DNA of 62,600 bases from JAUSPI01 sp964454305 (GCA_964454305.1 CAYVXX010000004.1:1-62600); one strand, 5' to 3'; counted from the first letter of the stretch, positions 1-7,483 are shown. Numbers and translations are program-made. The notes: generated from the sequence alone by a model not told the origin.

Positions 1-47
1 TCTCCTTGAATGTATTTTGCTATTTTTATTTCCGTTTTTGAAAGCAT
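1..47 (-). CDS. possible 5' end of an Lrp/AhbA-like gene (partial)
   Basis: A minus-strand ATG at 47 opens a frame that runs off the left edge and reads MLSKTEIKIAKYIQG. That pattern resembles the first helix of Lrp/AsnC regulators and of the related siroheme decarboxylases AhbA/AhbB, but fifteen residues are too few to decide. No good ribosome-binding site precedes the ATG. It would be divergent from atpE, which would explain why the atpE promoter region is shared with nothing else. It could also be a chance open frame. Confidence 0.3.
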   Translation of the reverse strand, partial: MLSKTEIKIAKYIQG

Positions 48-63
48 CGTGTGTTAAGGATAA

Positions 64-106
64 AAAGTTTAAAGTGCCTAAAGTGAGCTAAAGTGCCTAA
101 AGTTGA
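64..106. repeat. AGTGCCTAA/AGTGAGCTAA repeat, single arm
   Basis: Two AAGTGCCTAA units flank an AGTGAGCTAA unit. The same units recur at about 19.84, 20.05, 26.43, 28.49 and 29.39 kb, where they usually form both arms of a long hairpin. Only one arm is present here. A short separate hairpin (TGCGCTTTCAGCGCA) follows at about 111. Confidence 0.75.
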
Positions 107-165
107 AGAATGCGCTTTCAGCGCAGCTTGTTTTAATTTTCCCTTGTATCACAAACAAATATTTC

Positions 166-192
166 TTGACAATTTTTTTTCATGCGTATAAA
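166..192 (+). promoter_or_regulatory. putative sigma70 promoter of atpE
   Basis: TTGACA at 166-171 is a perfect -35 box and TATAAA at 187-192 a good -10 box, but the spacer is only 15 nt; TAAAAA at 189-194 would give 17. Transcription would start near 200, leaving a leader of about 70 nt before atpE. There is no gene between this site and atpE, so atpE probably has its own promoter. Confidence 0.5.
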
Positions 193-267
193 AACTCGGA
201 GGCGGACAGGTGCTTTGCTGATAGGGGGGCGCCTAAAAAAGATCCGTAAATACGAAAGGAGGCATAA

Positions 268-633
268 ATGAAGAAAGGTGTAGTAAGTGTTATCTTAGGT
301 TTACTGTTTGTAGTGGTGTCGGCTCCGTTTGTAATAGCTGCTGATGCCTCTCCAGCGGCTGCTGTGGATTACACAAAAGCAATTGTTTTGGGTTGCACTC
401 TTCTTGCTGCCGGTTTAGCTGTCGGGTTTGGCGCTATCGGTACCGGCATAGGGATGGGTTCCGGAATCCAGGGTGCTACCAATGCTGTTGGTAGAAATCC
501 CGAAGCCCAGGGCAAGATATTGATCACCTTAATGGTTGGTCTGGCCATGATAGAGTCTCTCTGTATCTATGCATTGGTTATTTCCCTGATATTGCTTTAC
601 GCCAATCCACTGTTGAAGCTAATTGGCGGTTAA
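268..633 (+). CDS. atpE: ATP synthase F0 subunit c
   Basis: This is the proteolipid subunit of the F1Fo ATP synthase rotor ring. The 121-residue product has a signal-peptide-like N-terminal extension of about 25 residues ending in a hydrophobic stretch, then the two-helix hairpin. The polar loop has R76-N77-P78 and the ion-carrying acid is E96 in helix 2. S97 and Y101 match two ligands of sodium-type rings such as Ilyobacter, but the position of the Ilyobacter Q32 ligand is methionine (M63) and the next helix-2 ligand is leucine, so protons are the safer prediction. AAAGGAGG at 255-262 sits well before the ATG. No atpB precedes it and a terminator follows directly, so the gene appears monocistronic. 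Confidence 0.95.
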   Translation: MKKGVVSVILGLLFVVVSAPFVIAADASPAAAVDYTKAIVLGCTLLAAGLAVGFGAIGTGIGMGSGIQGATNAVGRNPEAQGKILITLMVGLAMIESLCIYALVISLILLYANPLLKLIGG

Positions 634-654
634 TTAGATTTACGGCCTAATATG

Positions 655-699
655 AAAAAAAGAGGGGAGGCGATAATGCTGGACTTCCCCTCTTTTTTT
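655..699 (+). terminator. intrinsic terminator after atpE
   Basis: The arms AAAAAAAGAGGGGA (655-668) and TCCCCTCTTTTTTT (686-699) pair perfectly over 14 bp around a 17-nt loop and end in a T run. The poly-A/poly-T ends make the structure potentially bidirectional. Confidence 0.9.
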
Positions 700-714
700 A
701 GTTAAAAACATATC

Positions 715-1737
715 ATGTTTAGTGCCTTCCTCGTCAATGATCCTTTCGGTGACCCCGGTGTATATGTAGAATCCAGATACAGAAACAGGGCAATTCTTTT
801 CGATCTTGGCGACATTCATTCACTCCCCCCCCGGAAGCTCCTCAAGATAAGTCATATTTTTGTTTCCCACACACACGTGGATCACTTTATAGGATTTGAT
901 CATATGTTGAGGGTTTTATTGGGGCGTGACAAGCATCTTTCACTTTTCGGTCCTCCAGGGTTTATTGAGAATGTGGAAAGCAAGATAGCCGGCTATACCT
1001 GGAATCTTGTTGAAAATTACACAAACGATTTTGTGCTTCTGGTGACGGAAGTACATCCCGATCATAAAATAACGAGACGCTATCACTGTCAGAATGCTTT
1101 TAAACCTGAAACGGTCAGTGACAGTGAGAGCTTTGATGGTACAATTGTAAAGGAGAGTTTCTTTACCGTTACGGGAGTTTTTCTTGATCATAAGATACCT
1201 TGTCTTGCGTATTCCCTGAAGGAAAAGAAGCGTATAAATATCAAGAGAAACAAATTGGAGGAGATGGGACTTCCCGTGGGGGCGTGGCTTGTCGATTTGA
1301 AGGACAGTATCCTGAAAGGTGACCCGGATGATACGCCGATCAGGGTATGGCGAAGGGATAACGGCAGGGAGGTTCCGGAAAAGATAGTGCCTCTCGGTGA
1401 ATTGAAGGAGACCATCGTAAAAATCACACCCGGCCAGAGGATATCGTATATAGCGGATGCTGTCTACAGCGAGGAGAATATACACAGGATAGTTGAACTG
1501 GCCCGTATGTCCGATATTATTTTTATTGAGGCGTGTTTTCTGCAGGAGGATGCGGATATGGCAGCACGTAAATATCATCTTACCGCCATGCAGGCGGGTA
1601 GTTTGGCACGAATGGCAGGGGCGAAGAAGATAGCAATATTTCACTATTCCCCGAAGTATAAAGGGTATGGAAATCTTCTGATGGAAGAGGCGATGAAAGC
1701 CTTTACACTAAACTTTTGCGATCTGGAATCCTTTTAG
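715..1737 (+). CDS. ribonuclease Z-like metallo-beta-lactamase hydrolase
   Basis: This 340-residue protein belongs to the RNase Z/ElaC-like branch of the metallo-beta-lactamase fold. The zinc motif SHTHVDH is at residues 51-57, an aspartate ligand lies in ISYIADA near residue 245, and a C-terminal histidine in IFHYSPKY near 312. By family knowledge such enzymes trim tRNA 3' ends, but substrates vary and the sequence alone does not fix this. No Shine-Dalgarno sequence precedes the ATG; an earlier in-frame ATG at 676 is closed by TAA within ten codons. The 3' end overlaps the convergent NusG-like gene by 30 bp. A second, more distant MBL hydrolase is at 41,736-42,521. Confidence 0.8.
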   Translation: MFSAFLVNDPFGDPGVYVESRYRNRAILFDLGDIHSLPPRKLLKISHIFVSHTHVDHFIGFDHMLRVLLGRDKHLSLFGPPGFIENVESKIAGYTWNLVENYTNDFVLLVTEVHPDHKITRRYHCQNAFKPETVSDSESFDGTIVKESFFTVTGVFLDHKIPCLAYSLKEKKRINIKRNKLEEMGLPVGAWLVDLKDSILKGDPDDTPIRVWRRDNGREVPEKIVPLGELKETIVKITPGQRISYIADAVYSEENIHRIVELARMSDIIFIEACFLQEDADMAARKYHLTAMQAGSLARMAGAKKIAIFHYSPKYKGYGNLLMEEAMKAFTLNFCDLESF

Positions 1738-2211
1738 CTGGATGGCCACCGCCCGCTGAAGAAGGTCAATGGATACGACGAAGAGTTCCTTTTTATAGTC
1801 AATCTTAACTACAATTCCTTCAATACCTTTGAATGGGCCGTCCATTATAAGGGCGGGTTCACCTGCCTTTGGATACTGGAAATGCTGTATCTCTACCTTT
1901 GATTCAACGAGTCGCTGTATGACACCTATCTTTTCGTCCGGGACAGGTATCGGTTCATAGCTGTTCGGTTTCCCCAGTATTCTGACAACGCCGAAGGTTT
2001 TGAGAACATCCAGTTTTGTGTAATTGTCTAAGGAAAGTAATTCTGCAAACAGGTACCCTGGAAACATCGGCACCATGATCTTCTTTTTTCGGTCCTTTCT
2101 TCTACTCCATACCTCGATCTTGGGTAAAAAAACGTGAAAGGATTTTTGAAGAAGACCTAAATGTACTTTGTCTTCATGGCGACTTCTTGTATGGACTGCA
2201 TACCAGGGCAT
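1708..2211 (-). CDS. NusG-family antiterminator (UpxY/RfaH-like)
   Basis: The 167-residue product has the NusG N-terminal (NGN) domain: it opens WYAVHTRSRHEDKV, and MVPMFPGYLFAEL is the typical central strand. A KOW-like C-terminus follows (GEPALIMDGPFKGIEGIV). Specialised paralogues of this length (UpxY, RfaH, LoaP) bind elongating RNA polymerase and prevent early termination in long surface-polysaccharide operons; housekeeping NusG usually sits in the secE-rplK cluster instead. It lies 5 nt after ribD on the same strand, so the two are probably co-transcribed, which is an unusual pairing. A sugar-nucleotide operon is divergent at 3.46 kb. The target operon is not visible here. Confidence 0.8.
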   Translation of the reverse strand: MPWYAVHTRSRHEDKVHLGLLQKSFHVFLPKIEVWSRRKDRKKKIMVPMFPGYLFAELLSLDNYTKLDVLKTFGVVRILGKPNSYEPIPVPDEKIGVIQRLVESKVEIQHFQYPKAGEPALIMDGPFKGIEGIVVKIDYKKELFVVSIDLLQRAVAIQLKGFQIAKV

Positions 2212-2216
2212 ATGAA

Positions 2217-3302
2217 TTATTCTATCCTCGCATCAATGATAACATCATCCCCTTTTTTGAAAACTTTTCTTGAGGATAGCTTGATTGCATCGTCCATTCT
2301 TTTTATTCCCAGGTTACCTACAGCGGGAGTTCCTGTTCCGATTATCTTTGGAGCCGTGATTATCACAACCCTGTCGGCTATTTTTTCTTTCAAAAAGGAG
2401 GTAATAATTTCGGAACCCCCTTCTACCAGAACAGAAGAGATTTCTTTCTTCCCGAGTTCTGTTAAGAGTTTTTTCAGGTCGACATGCTTCTGATTCTCGC
2501 TGTTGATGATAAGAGTTTCTATTCCCGAATCTGTTAGATGCCTTAAATTTTCCTTGTTGCAGTATTGGGTGGTTGCGATAATTGTCTTTGCGTTCTCCTG
2601 GTTCTTCAGTACACGTGCGTTTGCCTGTATGCGAAGCGTTGAGTCGACCACAATCCGAAGCGGGTTTTTGCCCCGCGCGTGGCGTACGGTAAGTTCCGGG
2701 TCATCCGTGAGAATTGTTCCTGCGCCGACCATGATACCGTCGTGCATACTCCTTAGTCTGTGGGCAAACGTAAGGGAAGGGACCGAGCTGATCCACCTTG
2801 AATGTCCGGTTGACGTAGCGATTCTCCCGTCGATGGTCTGGGCAAATTTTAATGTGATGAACGGTGTCTTCGTCCGTATAAATTTAAAAAATATTTCATT
2901 GAGCTTCCGGCATTCCTCTTCAAGTATTCCGACATCTGTTTCTATCCCGTGATGCTTGAGGATGTCTATTCCTCTGCCGGAGACCAGCGGGTTGGGATCG
3001 GCAGTCCCGATAACGATCCTTGAAGGATTGACCTTGATGATCGTGTCCGTGCATGGAGGAGTCTTTCCGTGATGGCTGCATGGTTCCAGTGTTACATAAA
3101 AGGTTGTGCCTTGAATAGTTTCTGAAGCGCTGTTTATGGCATTGATTTCGGCGTGGTTCCCTCCGAATTCCTTATGATACCCTTCGCCAATAATCCTGTC
3201 GTCTTTCACTATGACCGCACCCACCATCGGATTGGGGCTTACACGGCCTTCTCCCTTTCTGGCAAGTTTCAGGGCTTTTTTCATGTAGAATTCGTCCGTC
3301 AA
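2217..3302 (-). CDS. ribD: bifunctional riboflavin deaminase/reductase RibD
   Basis: RibD catalyses the second and third steps of riboflavin synthesis: deamination of the diaminopyrimidine from GTP, then reduction of its ribose. The N-terminal deaminase carries the zinc motif HAE (H50-E52) and PCSHHGKTPPC (C75, C84); the reductase domain spans roughly residues 150-361. The length (361 aa) is normal for the fused enzyme. The start is a TTG at 3302 preceded by AAAGGAA; an internal ATG lies six codons on. No FMN riboswitch is recognisable upstream and no other rib gene is in the window. Confidence 0.95.
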   Translation of the reverse strand: MTDEFYMKKALKLARKGEGRVSPNPMVGAVIVKDDRIIGEGYHKEFGGNHAEINAINSASETIQGTTFYVTLEPCSHHGKTPPCTDTIIKVNPSRIVIGTADPNPLVSGRGIDILKHHGIETDVGILEEECRKLNEIFFKFIRTKTPFITLKFAQTIDGRIATSTGHSRWISSVPSLTFAHRLRSMHDGIMVGAGTILTDDPELTVRHARGKNPLRIVVDSTLRIQANARVLKNQENAKTIIATTQYCNKENLRHLTDSGIETLIINSENQKHVDLKKLLTELGKKEISSVLVEGGSEIITSFLKEKIADRVVIITAPKIIGTGTPAVGNLGIKRMDDAIKLSSRKVFKKGDDVIIDARIE

Positions 3303-3329
3303 GATTCGATTCCTTTCTTTATCATTTTT

Positions 3330-3367
3330 AAATATCAGAGACTAACTTAAATATCAGAGACTAACTT
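3330..3367. repeat. tandem 19-bp direct repeat
   Basis: AAATATCAGAGACTAACTT occurs twice head to tail (3330-3348 and 3349-3367), and AAATATCAGACAA at about 3380 repeats the first half. It lies between divergent ribD and the nucleotidyltransferase gene, so it could be a duplicated binding site, but no regulator is recognised. Confidence 0.8.
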
Positions 3368-3396
3368 TTGAATCAATGGCAAATATCAGACAATTG

Positions 3397-3426
3397 TTGT
3401 TAAGGGATGAGAAAGTATGATATAAA
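3397..3426 (+). promoter_or_regulatory. putative sigma70 promoter of the sugar-nucleotide operon
   Basis: TTGTTA (3397-3402) and TATAAA (3421-3426) are separated by 18 nt, giving a start near 3433 and a leader of about 27 nt that contains GAAAGGAGA. A perfect TATAAT at 3440 would start transcription inside the ribosome-binding site and is less likely. Confidence 0.45.
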
Positions 3427-3459
3427 AACCAAGCTTGCTTATAATGAAAGGAGAGCATA

Positions 3460-4188
3460 ATGAAAGGTGTTGTTTTGGCAGGTGGTCTGGGGAGCAGGAT
3501 GCATCCACTGACAAAAGTTACCAATAAACATCTTCTCCCGGTATACAGGGAACCGATGATCTATTATCCGATCAGGACTCTGGTTAATGCCGGTGTAGAT
3601 GAGATATTGATAGTAACCGGTGGGAATAACGCCGGTGATTTTCTTAAACTCCTGGGTAACGGCAAGGAGTTTGGCCTTAAACACATAAATTACACATACC
3701 AGGAAGGGGAGGGAGGAATAGCGGCAGCCCTGAGCCTCGCGGAATTCTTTGCGGATAACGGGAAAATCATCGTTGTTCTTGGCGACAATATTATTGAGAA
3801 TAATATCAAAAAAGCGGTTGAGGCTTTCAAAGAACAACAGGAAGGGGCCAGGATAATGCTGAAAAAGGTTCCTGATCCTCAGCGGTTCGGGGTGCCTGTT
3901 TTTGATGGGGACAGGATTGTCGGCATCGAGGAAAAGCCGTCGGTTCCAAAATCTTTTTATGCCGTTATTGGTATTTATATGTATGACACCAGGGTCTTCG
4001 ATTTTATAAAGACGCTTAAGCCATCGGAGAGGGGAGAGCTGGAAATTACAGATGTTAACAACTTCTATATCGGGGAAGGAAAGATGAAGTGGGATGTCCT
4101 CGATGGCTGGTGGAGTGACGCCGGGACATTCGAATCTCTTCAATATGCGGGGAATATGGTGTCTAAAACGGGGGCAAACAAAATATGA
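3460..4188 (+). CDS. sugar-phosphate nucleotidyltransferase (RmlA-like)
   Basis: This protein probably activates a sugar 1-phosphate with a nucleoside triphosphate, as glucose-1-phosphate thymidylyltransferase does. It opens with the nucleotide-binding loop LAGGLGSRMHPLTK, followed by the substrate lysine region NKHLLPV and the metal-binding VVLGDN. At 242 residues it is shorter than canonical RmlA (about 290 aa) and lacks the C-terminal helical extension, as in many archaeal-type and capsule-cluster enzymes, so the exact sugar is open. A strong GAAAGGAGA precedes the ATG. Its stop codon overlaps the start of the next gene, so the two are translationally coupled. Confidence 0.88.
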   Translation: MKGVVLAGGLGSRMHPLTKVTNKHLLPVYREPMIYYPIRTLVNAGVDEILIVTGGNNAGDFLKLLGNGKEFGLKHINYTYQEGEGGIAAALSLAEFFADNGKIIVVLGDNIIENNIKKAVEAFKEQQEGARIMLKKVPDPQRFGVPVFDGDRIVGIEEKPSVPKSFYAVIGIYMYDTRVFDFIKTLKPSERGELEITDVNNFYIGEGKMKWDVLDGWWSDAGTFESLQYAGNMVSKTGANKI

Positions 4189-4640
4189 TTGAAGGTGTGA
4201 TGATTAAGAAATTGAAAGTGATACCGGATGAACGGGGGAGGTTGATGGAAATACTCCGCCGGGACGACGAGATGTTCGTTGGATTTGGCCAGGTGTATAT
4301 GACAACTGCCAATCCCGGTGTCGTGAAGGGGTGGCATTATCATAAAAAACAGTATGACAACATGACGGTTGTCAAGGGTATGATGAAGATCGTCTTGTAC
4401 GATAGCCGCGATAATTCCAGTACCTATGGTGAAATAAATGAATTCTTTGTCGGGGAGCACAATCCTTTGCTTGTTCATATCCCGCCATATGTGTATCACG
4501 GCTTTAAGTGTGTTTCTATTGAGGAAGCCATTGCGGTTAATACTCCAACAGAGGTTTACAATTATGATGAACCGGATGAATTCAGGGTAGACCCCCACAA
4601 CAATGATATTCCATACGACTGGAACAGAAAAGACGGATAA
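4185..4640 (+). CDS. RmlC-like sugar epimerase/isomerase (cupin)
   Basis: The 151-residue product is a cupin related to dTDP-4-dehydrorhamnose 3,5-epimerase. KGWHYHKKQYDN holds the conserved histidines, and HIPPYVYHGFKC is the second cupin motif. True RmlC enzymes are about 180 residues, so this is a short relative that may act as an epimerase or isomerase on another nucleotide sugar. The ATG overlaps the upstream TGA (ATGA). A second ATG five codons in is possible. With the upstream gene it suggests synthesis of a deoxysugar for surface polysaccharide. Confidence 0.8.
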   Translation: MIEGVMIKKLKVIPDERGRLMEILRRDDEMFVGFGQVYMTTANPGVVKGWHYHKKQYDNMTVVKGMMKIVLYDSRDNSSTYGEINEFFVGEHNPLLVHIPPYVYHGFKCVSIEEAIAVNTPTEVYNYDEPDEFRVDPHNNDIPYDWNRKDG

Positions 4641-4656
4641 AAAGAGAGGGGAAATC

Positions 4657-5340
4657 ATGGCCCCTGAGAAAATTTTAAAAGAAATCAACTTGTTTAAATC
4701 TATTGGAGAGGATTATCGTAAGTGTTTGAGCAGCGCGCTGAGGCGGCGATCTTTGAAAAAGGGGGAAGTGCTTTTTCGTAAGGGTGATGAAGGGAATGTA
4801 CTCTATATCGTTAGAAAGGGCAGCATAAAGATTGTACTCCCTTCCGAGATGGGGGATGAGGTTGTTCTGGCGGTCTTTTCTTCAGGGGATTTCTTTGGAG
4901 AAATGGCTCTTATGGACGGGATGCCGCGTTCGGCTGATGCTGTAGCACTCGAGCCATCTGAGTTACTTGCTCTGAATAGAAGTGATTTTATCACATTCCT
5001 GGGGAATAATGGAGAAGCGATGCAGGCGATCCTTTCCCATCTTTCAATGCGTTTGCGCAAGACTGATGATTCTTTAGAAGATGCTTATTTTCTCAATATC
5101 TCCTCCAGATTTGCGAAAAAAATCGTTGAATTGGCCAAAACGTATGGCAATCGGGAGGGAGATGTCATACAGATTGGCTTGCGTCTGAGCCAGAAGGATC
5201 TTGCCGGCATGATAGGCGCTACCAGAGAAAGCGTTAACAAGGAACTGAGGGTGTTGCGTGAAAAGGGGCTGATCAGCACTGAAAAGGGCACCATCTGTAT
5301 TCTTGACCTGGCGCGTCTCGAAAGACGCGCCAAACTGTAA
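4657..5340 (+). CDS. Crp/Fnr-family transcriptional regulator
   Basis: This 227-residue regulator has an N-terminal cyclic-nucleotide-binding domain and a C-terminal winged helix. FGEMALMDGMPRSADAVA carries the Glu and Arg-Ser of the phosphate-binding cassette, so it probably binds a cyclic nucleotide. There is no FNR-type N-terminal cysteine cluster. The helix-turn-helix is LSQKDLAGMIGATRESVNKE. I chose the ATG at 4657 because GAGAGGGGAAATC directly precedes it; the frame opens 18 codons earlier inside the upstream gene. A perfect TGTGA-N6-TCACA site lies 40 bp after its stop, which suggests it regulates the following pilus operon. Confidence 0.92.
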   Translation: MAPEKILKEINLFKSIGEDYRKCLSSALRRRSLKKGEVLFRKGDEGNVLYIVRKGSIKIVLPSEMGDEVVLAVFSSGDFFGEMALMDGMPRSADAVALEPSELLALNRSDFITFLGNNGEAMQAILSHLSMRLRKTDDSLEDAYFLNISSRFAKKIVELAKTYGNREGDVIQIGLRLSQKDLAGMIGATRESVNKELRVLREKGLISTEKGTICILDLARLERRAKL

Positions 5341-5379
5341 TGAAACTTTACAGGATCATCAAAAATGGTATTTGATGTT

Positions 5380-5397
5380 GTGTGAAATATTTCACAC
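5380..5397. promoter_or_regulatory. CRP-type operator, perfect 18-bp palindrome
   Basis: GTGTGAAATATTTCACAC is a perfect palindrome containing TGTGA-N6-TCACA, the textbook CRP/CAP consensus. Its centre (5388.5) lies about 64 bp before the predicted start of the promoter at 5418-5446, close to the -61.5 of class I CRP-activated promoters. The Crp-family gene ends 40 bp upstream. Direct activation of the fis-like/pilus operon is the simplest reading. Confidence 0.85.
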
Positions 5398-5417
5398 CAA
5401 AAGCATGAAACACTTCA

Positions 5418-5446
5418 TTGCATTCGTTCCCGGTCTTTTGTAATAT
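5418..5446 (+). promoter_or_regulatory. putative sigma70 promoter of the fis-like/pilus operon
   Basis: TTGCAT (5418-5423) and TAATAT (5441-5446) are spaced by 17 nt, predicting a start near 5453 and a leader of about 57 nt. The imperfect -35 box would suit an activator-dependent promoter, matching the CRP-type palindrome just upstream. Confidence 0.65.
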
Positions 5447-5509
5447 AAATCAACCTGATGTTGCTTTAAATCCTGTTCAATTTTACTTGAAACAATATAG
5501 AGAATAATC

Positions 5510-5785
5510 ATGGATAAAAGAATTCAGGCGTCTTCATTACCATTAGAAGATATTATTGGGGAGGAACTCGAAGATATCGTCACCCTGCTCTGTTCGACCG
5601 GTACAGAGAAGAGCAGATTGTACGAGGATATATTATCTATGGTAGAAAGGGGTATGATTAAGATTGCCTTGAAACGTTCCGGTAACGTGAAGATCACTAC
5701 TGCAGATTTTCTCGGGATAAACAGAAATACTCTCCACAAGAAGATTGACAAACTCGGGATCGACTGCCGGAAAATCCGAAAATGA
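5510..5785 (+). CDS. Fis-type DNA-binding protein
   Basis: The 91-residue product ends in a Fis/NtrC-type helix-turn-helix: IALKRSGNVKITTADFLGI followed by NRNTLHKKIDKLGID. The N-terminal half is acidic and has no recognisable domain, so it is the size of Fis but not clearly an orthologue; no sigma54-interaction domain is present. It is the first gene after the CRP-type promoter, and the next gene begins 21 nt later, so it is probably co-transcribed with the prepilin peptidase. It could be a local regulator of pili or a nucleoid protein. Confidence 0.8.
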   Translation: MDKRIQASSLPLEDIIGEELEDIVTLLCSTGTEKSRLYEDILSMVERGMIKIALKRSGNVKITTADFLGINRNTLHKKIDKLGIDCRKIRK

Positions 5786-5806
5786 GTAATCAGGAAGGTA
5801 GCATTT

Positions 5807-6586
5807 TTGAGAGGACATCTTGTGAGTATCTTTTTTATGGTTTTGGGTGCCTGTGTTGGAAGTTTTTTGAATGTATGTATATGTCGAATTTCTGAAGGAA
5901 AATCTATTATATTTCCTAAATCCTTCTGTCCAAACTGTTTGCATCCGATCAGGTTTTATGACAATATACCGATAATAAGTTATCTTGTTTTGAGGGGGAG
6001 GTGCAGGGATTGTCACAAAAAAATTTCATATCGCTATCCTGTGGTTGAGCTGATAACTGCCCTGTTGTCGTTGTTTCTATTCTGGAAGTATGGTTTTTCT
6101 TTTCAATATCTCTTTGCATTCATATTCACCTGTGCCCTTATCGTTATAACATTTATAGACCTGGATCATCAGATTATTCCAGATGTAATTACACTGCCGG
6201 GGATTCCGCTCTTTTTCCTGTTAACGTTCTTTTTTATAGATGTCTCTTTTCTTGACTCCATTTTGGGGATTTTAATTGGTGGAGGGGGTTTTTATCTGAT
6301 TGCCATTGTATATCAGTTTGTAACGAAAAGAGAGGGGATTGGCGGGGGCGATATAAAGCTTATGGCGATGCTCGGGGCATTTTTGGGCTGGAAATCCCTT
6401 CTGTTTATACTTCTTGTGAGTTCCCTTCTCGGATCAATTGTAGGTATTTCCATGATGGTTGTACACGGGAAGGATTTGAAATATGCAGTTCCCTTTGGGC
6501 CATTTTTAGCTACTGCCTCTGTGGCCTATATATTCTTCGGTGATTACTTTATGAATTTTTTGATCTTGAGGCATGGTATTTATTAG
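5807..6586 (+). CDS. pilD: prepilin peptidase/N-methyltransferase
   Basis: This integral membrane aspartyl protease cleaves type IV prepilins after the glycine and methylates the new N-terminus. The N-terminal CPNC (C41, C44) and CRDC (C66, C69) pairs form the zinc-binding cytoplasmic domain. Catalytic aspartates are in FIDLDHQIIPD (D118/D120) and GGGDIKL (D182). The 259-residue length and about eight hydrophobic segments fit family A24. I take the TTG at 5807 as start because AGGAAGG lies 8 nt before it; a GTG five codons later is the alternative. It heads the minor-pilin genes, whose leader peptides are its expected substrates. Confidence 0.93.
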   Translation: MRGHLVSIFFMVLGACVGSFLNVCICRISEGKSIIFPKSFCPNCLHPIRFYDNIPIISYLVLRGRCRDCHKKISYRYPVVELITALLSLFLFWKYGFSFQYLFAFIFTCALIVITFIDLDHQIIPDVITLPGIPLFFLLTFFFIDVSFLDSILGILIGGGGFYLIAIVYQFVTKREGIGGGDIKLMAMLGAFLGWKSLLFILLVSSLLGSIVGISMMVVHGKDLKYAVPFGPFLATASVAYIFFGDYFMNFLILRHGIY

Positions 6587-6593
6587 GTATAAT

Positions 6594-7079
6594 ATGAAAA
6601 AAATCACTGAAAAGGGCTTCACTCTCGTGGAGCTCATGATAACAGTTGCAATTATAGGGATTATGACGCTTATTGCGGTGCCGGCCTTTCAACGACACGC
6701 CATAAACGCAAATCTGAAATCTGCTGCAAGGGATATCGCGTCTGATTTTCTGTTGCTGAAGGGAAGGGCGGTATCTGAAAATACCGAATACCAGATAGAT
6801 TTTGACGCAACAAATGACAATTACGAAATTAAAAGGTGGGATACCGGTACCTCTGTCTTTGTGTCTCTTGCCCCTGCTCAGGTTAAAGGCGTAAAGAACT
6901 TTGGGGAGGATATAAATATTACAAGTGCGGTTTTTGGGGCTGGTAATAAAGCTACTTTTAAAACAAGAGGAACTGTTACGCCCCTGGGGACTGTGCAACT
7001 GACAAACAGCAGAAATTCCACTGCAACTATAACCGTAAACATTACAGGAAGGACCTATGTCAGTTTTATCATGCAATAA
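6594..7079 (+). CDS. fimT: minor pseudopilin, GspH/FimT type
   Basis: A 161-residue type IV pilin-like protein. The leader MKKITEKG is followed by FTLVELMITVAIIGIMTLIA, giving a predicted cleavage between G and F, with E at +5. The C-terminal half fits the GspH/FimT globular domain. I chose the ATG at 6594, which gives a normal short leader; an upstream in-frame start at 6573 overlaps pilD. Minor pilins of this type form the tip complex that primes pilus assembly. Its end overlaps pilV by 23 bp. Confidence 0.88.
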   Translation: MKKITEKGFTLVELMITVAIIGIMTLIAVPAFQRHAINANLKSAARDIASDFLLLKGRAVSENTEYQIDFDATNDNYEIKRWDTGTSVFVSLAPAQVKGVKNFGEDINITSAVFGAGNKATFKTRGTVTPLGTVQLTNSRNSTATITVNITGRTYVSFIMQ

Positions 7080-7473
7080 AAGGGGTATAAGCCTGGTGGA
7101 GGTCGTGATTGCTATTTTTCTGACTACCTTTGGGATCCTGGCGCTTCTTTCCATGGAACCTATGTCGTGGAAAACGGCGACGAAGTCCGATCTTATGGGC
7201 AAGGCCTCGGAAATATTGCAGAGAGAACTTGAAAGCGATGAGTTGTTTATAATGAACGCAGGTAATGCTATTACTCTAAGTACAACTAATAAGACTGTCT
7301 ATGCCAGCGGTGAGTCGACACTTCAAACCGACGATACGGCATTTACTGTACAGACTACCTTTGCAGATAATGGAGATGGTTCATGGACCGTGGCTGTTAC
7401 GGTTACGGGTCCTGACAGCAAAACTGTTTCAGAAAGCATTATTGCCACGAGGCAACAGGCATACAGTCCCTGA
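7057..7473 (+). CDS. pilV: type IV pilus minor pilin PilV-like
   Basis: A 138-residue prepilin with leader MSVLSCNKRG and the helix ISLVEVVIAIFLTTFGILAL; the residue after the cleavage glycine is Ile rather than Phe. The order fimT-pilV-pilW-pilX-pilY1 is the classical minor-pilin operon, which supports the PilV call. The start overlaps fimT in another frame, indicating tight coupling. The mature part is short and rich in Thr and Ser, with no other recognisable domain. Confidence 0.85.
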   Translation: MSVLSCNKRGISLVEVVIAIFLTTFGILALLSMEPMSWKTATKSDLMGKASEILQRELESDELFIMNAGNAITLSTTNKTVYASGESTLQTDDTAFTVQTTFADNGDGSWTVAVTVTGPDSKTVSESIIATRQQAYSP

Positions 7474-7483
7474 TGATAGAGAA

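Noticed and set aside
940..1644. 234-codon antisense frame opposite the RNase Z-like gene
   Set aside because: It lies wholly inside a gene with clear family motifs, has no family pattern and no ribosome-binding site.
3439..4688. Long antisense frames opposite the nucleotidyltransferase and RmlC-like genes
   Set aside because: Shadow frames of well-supported genes.
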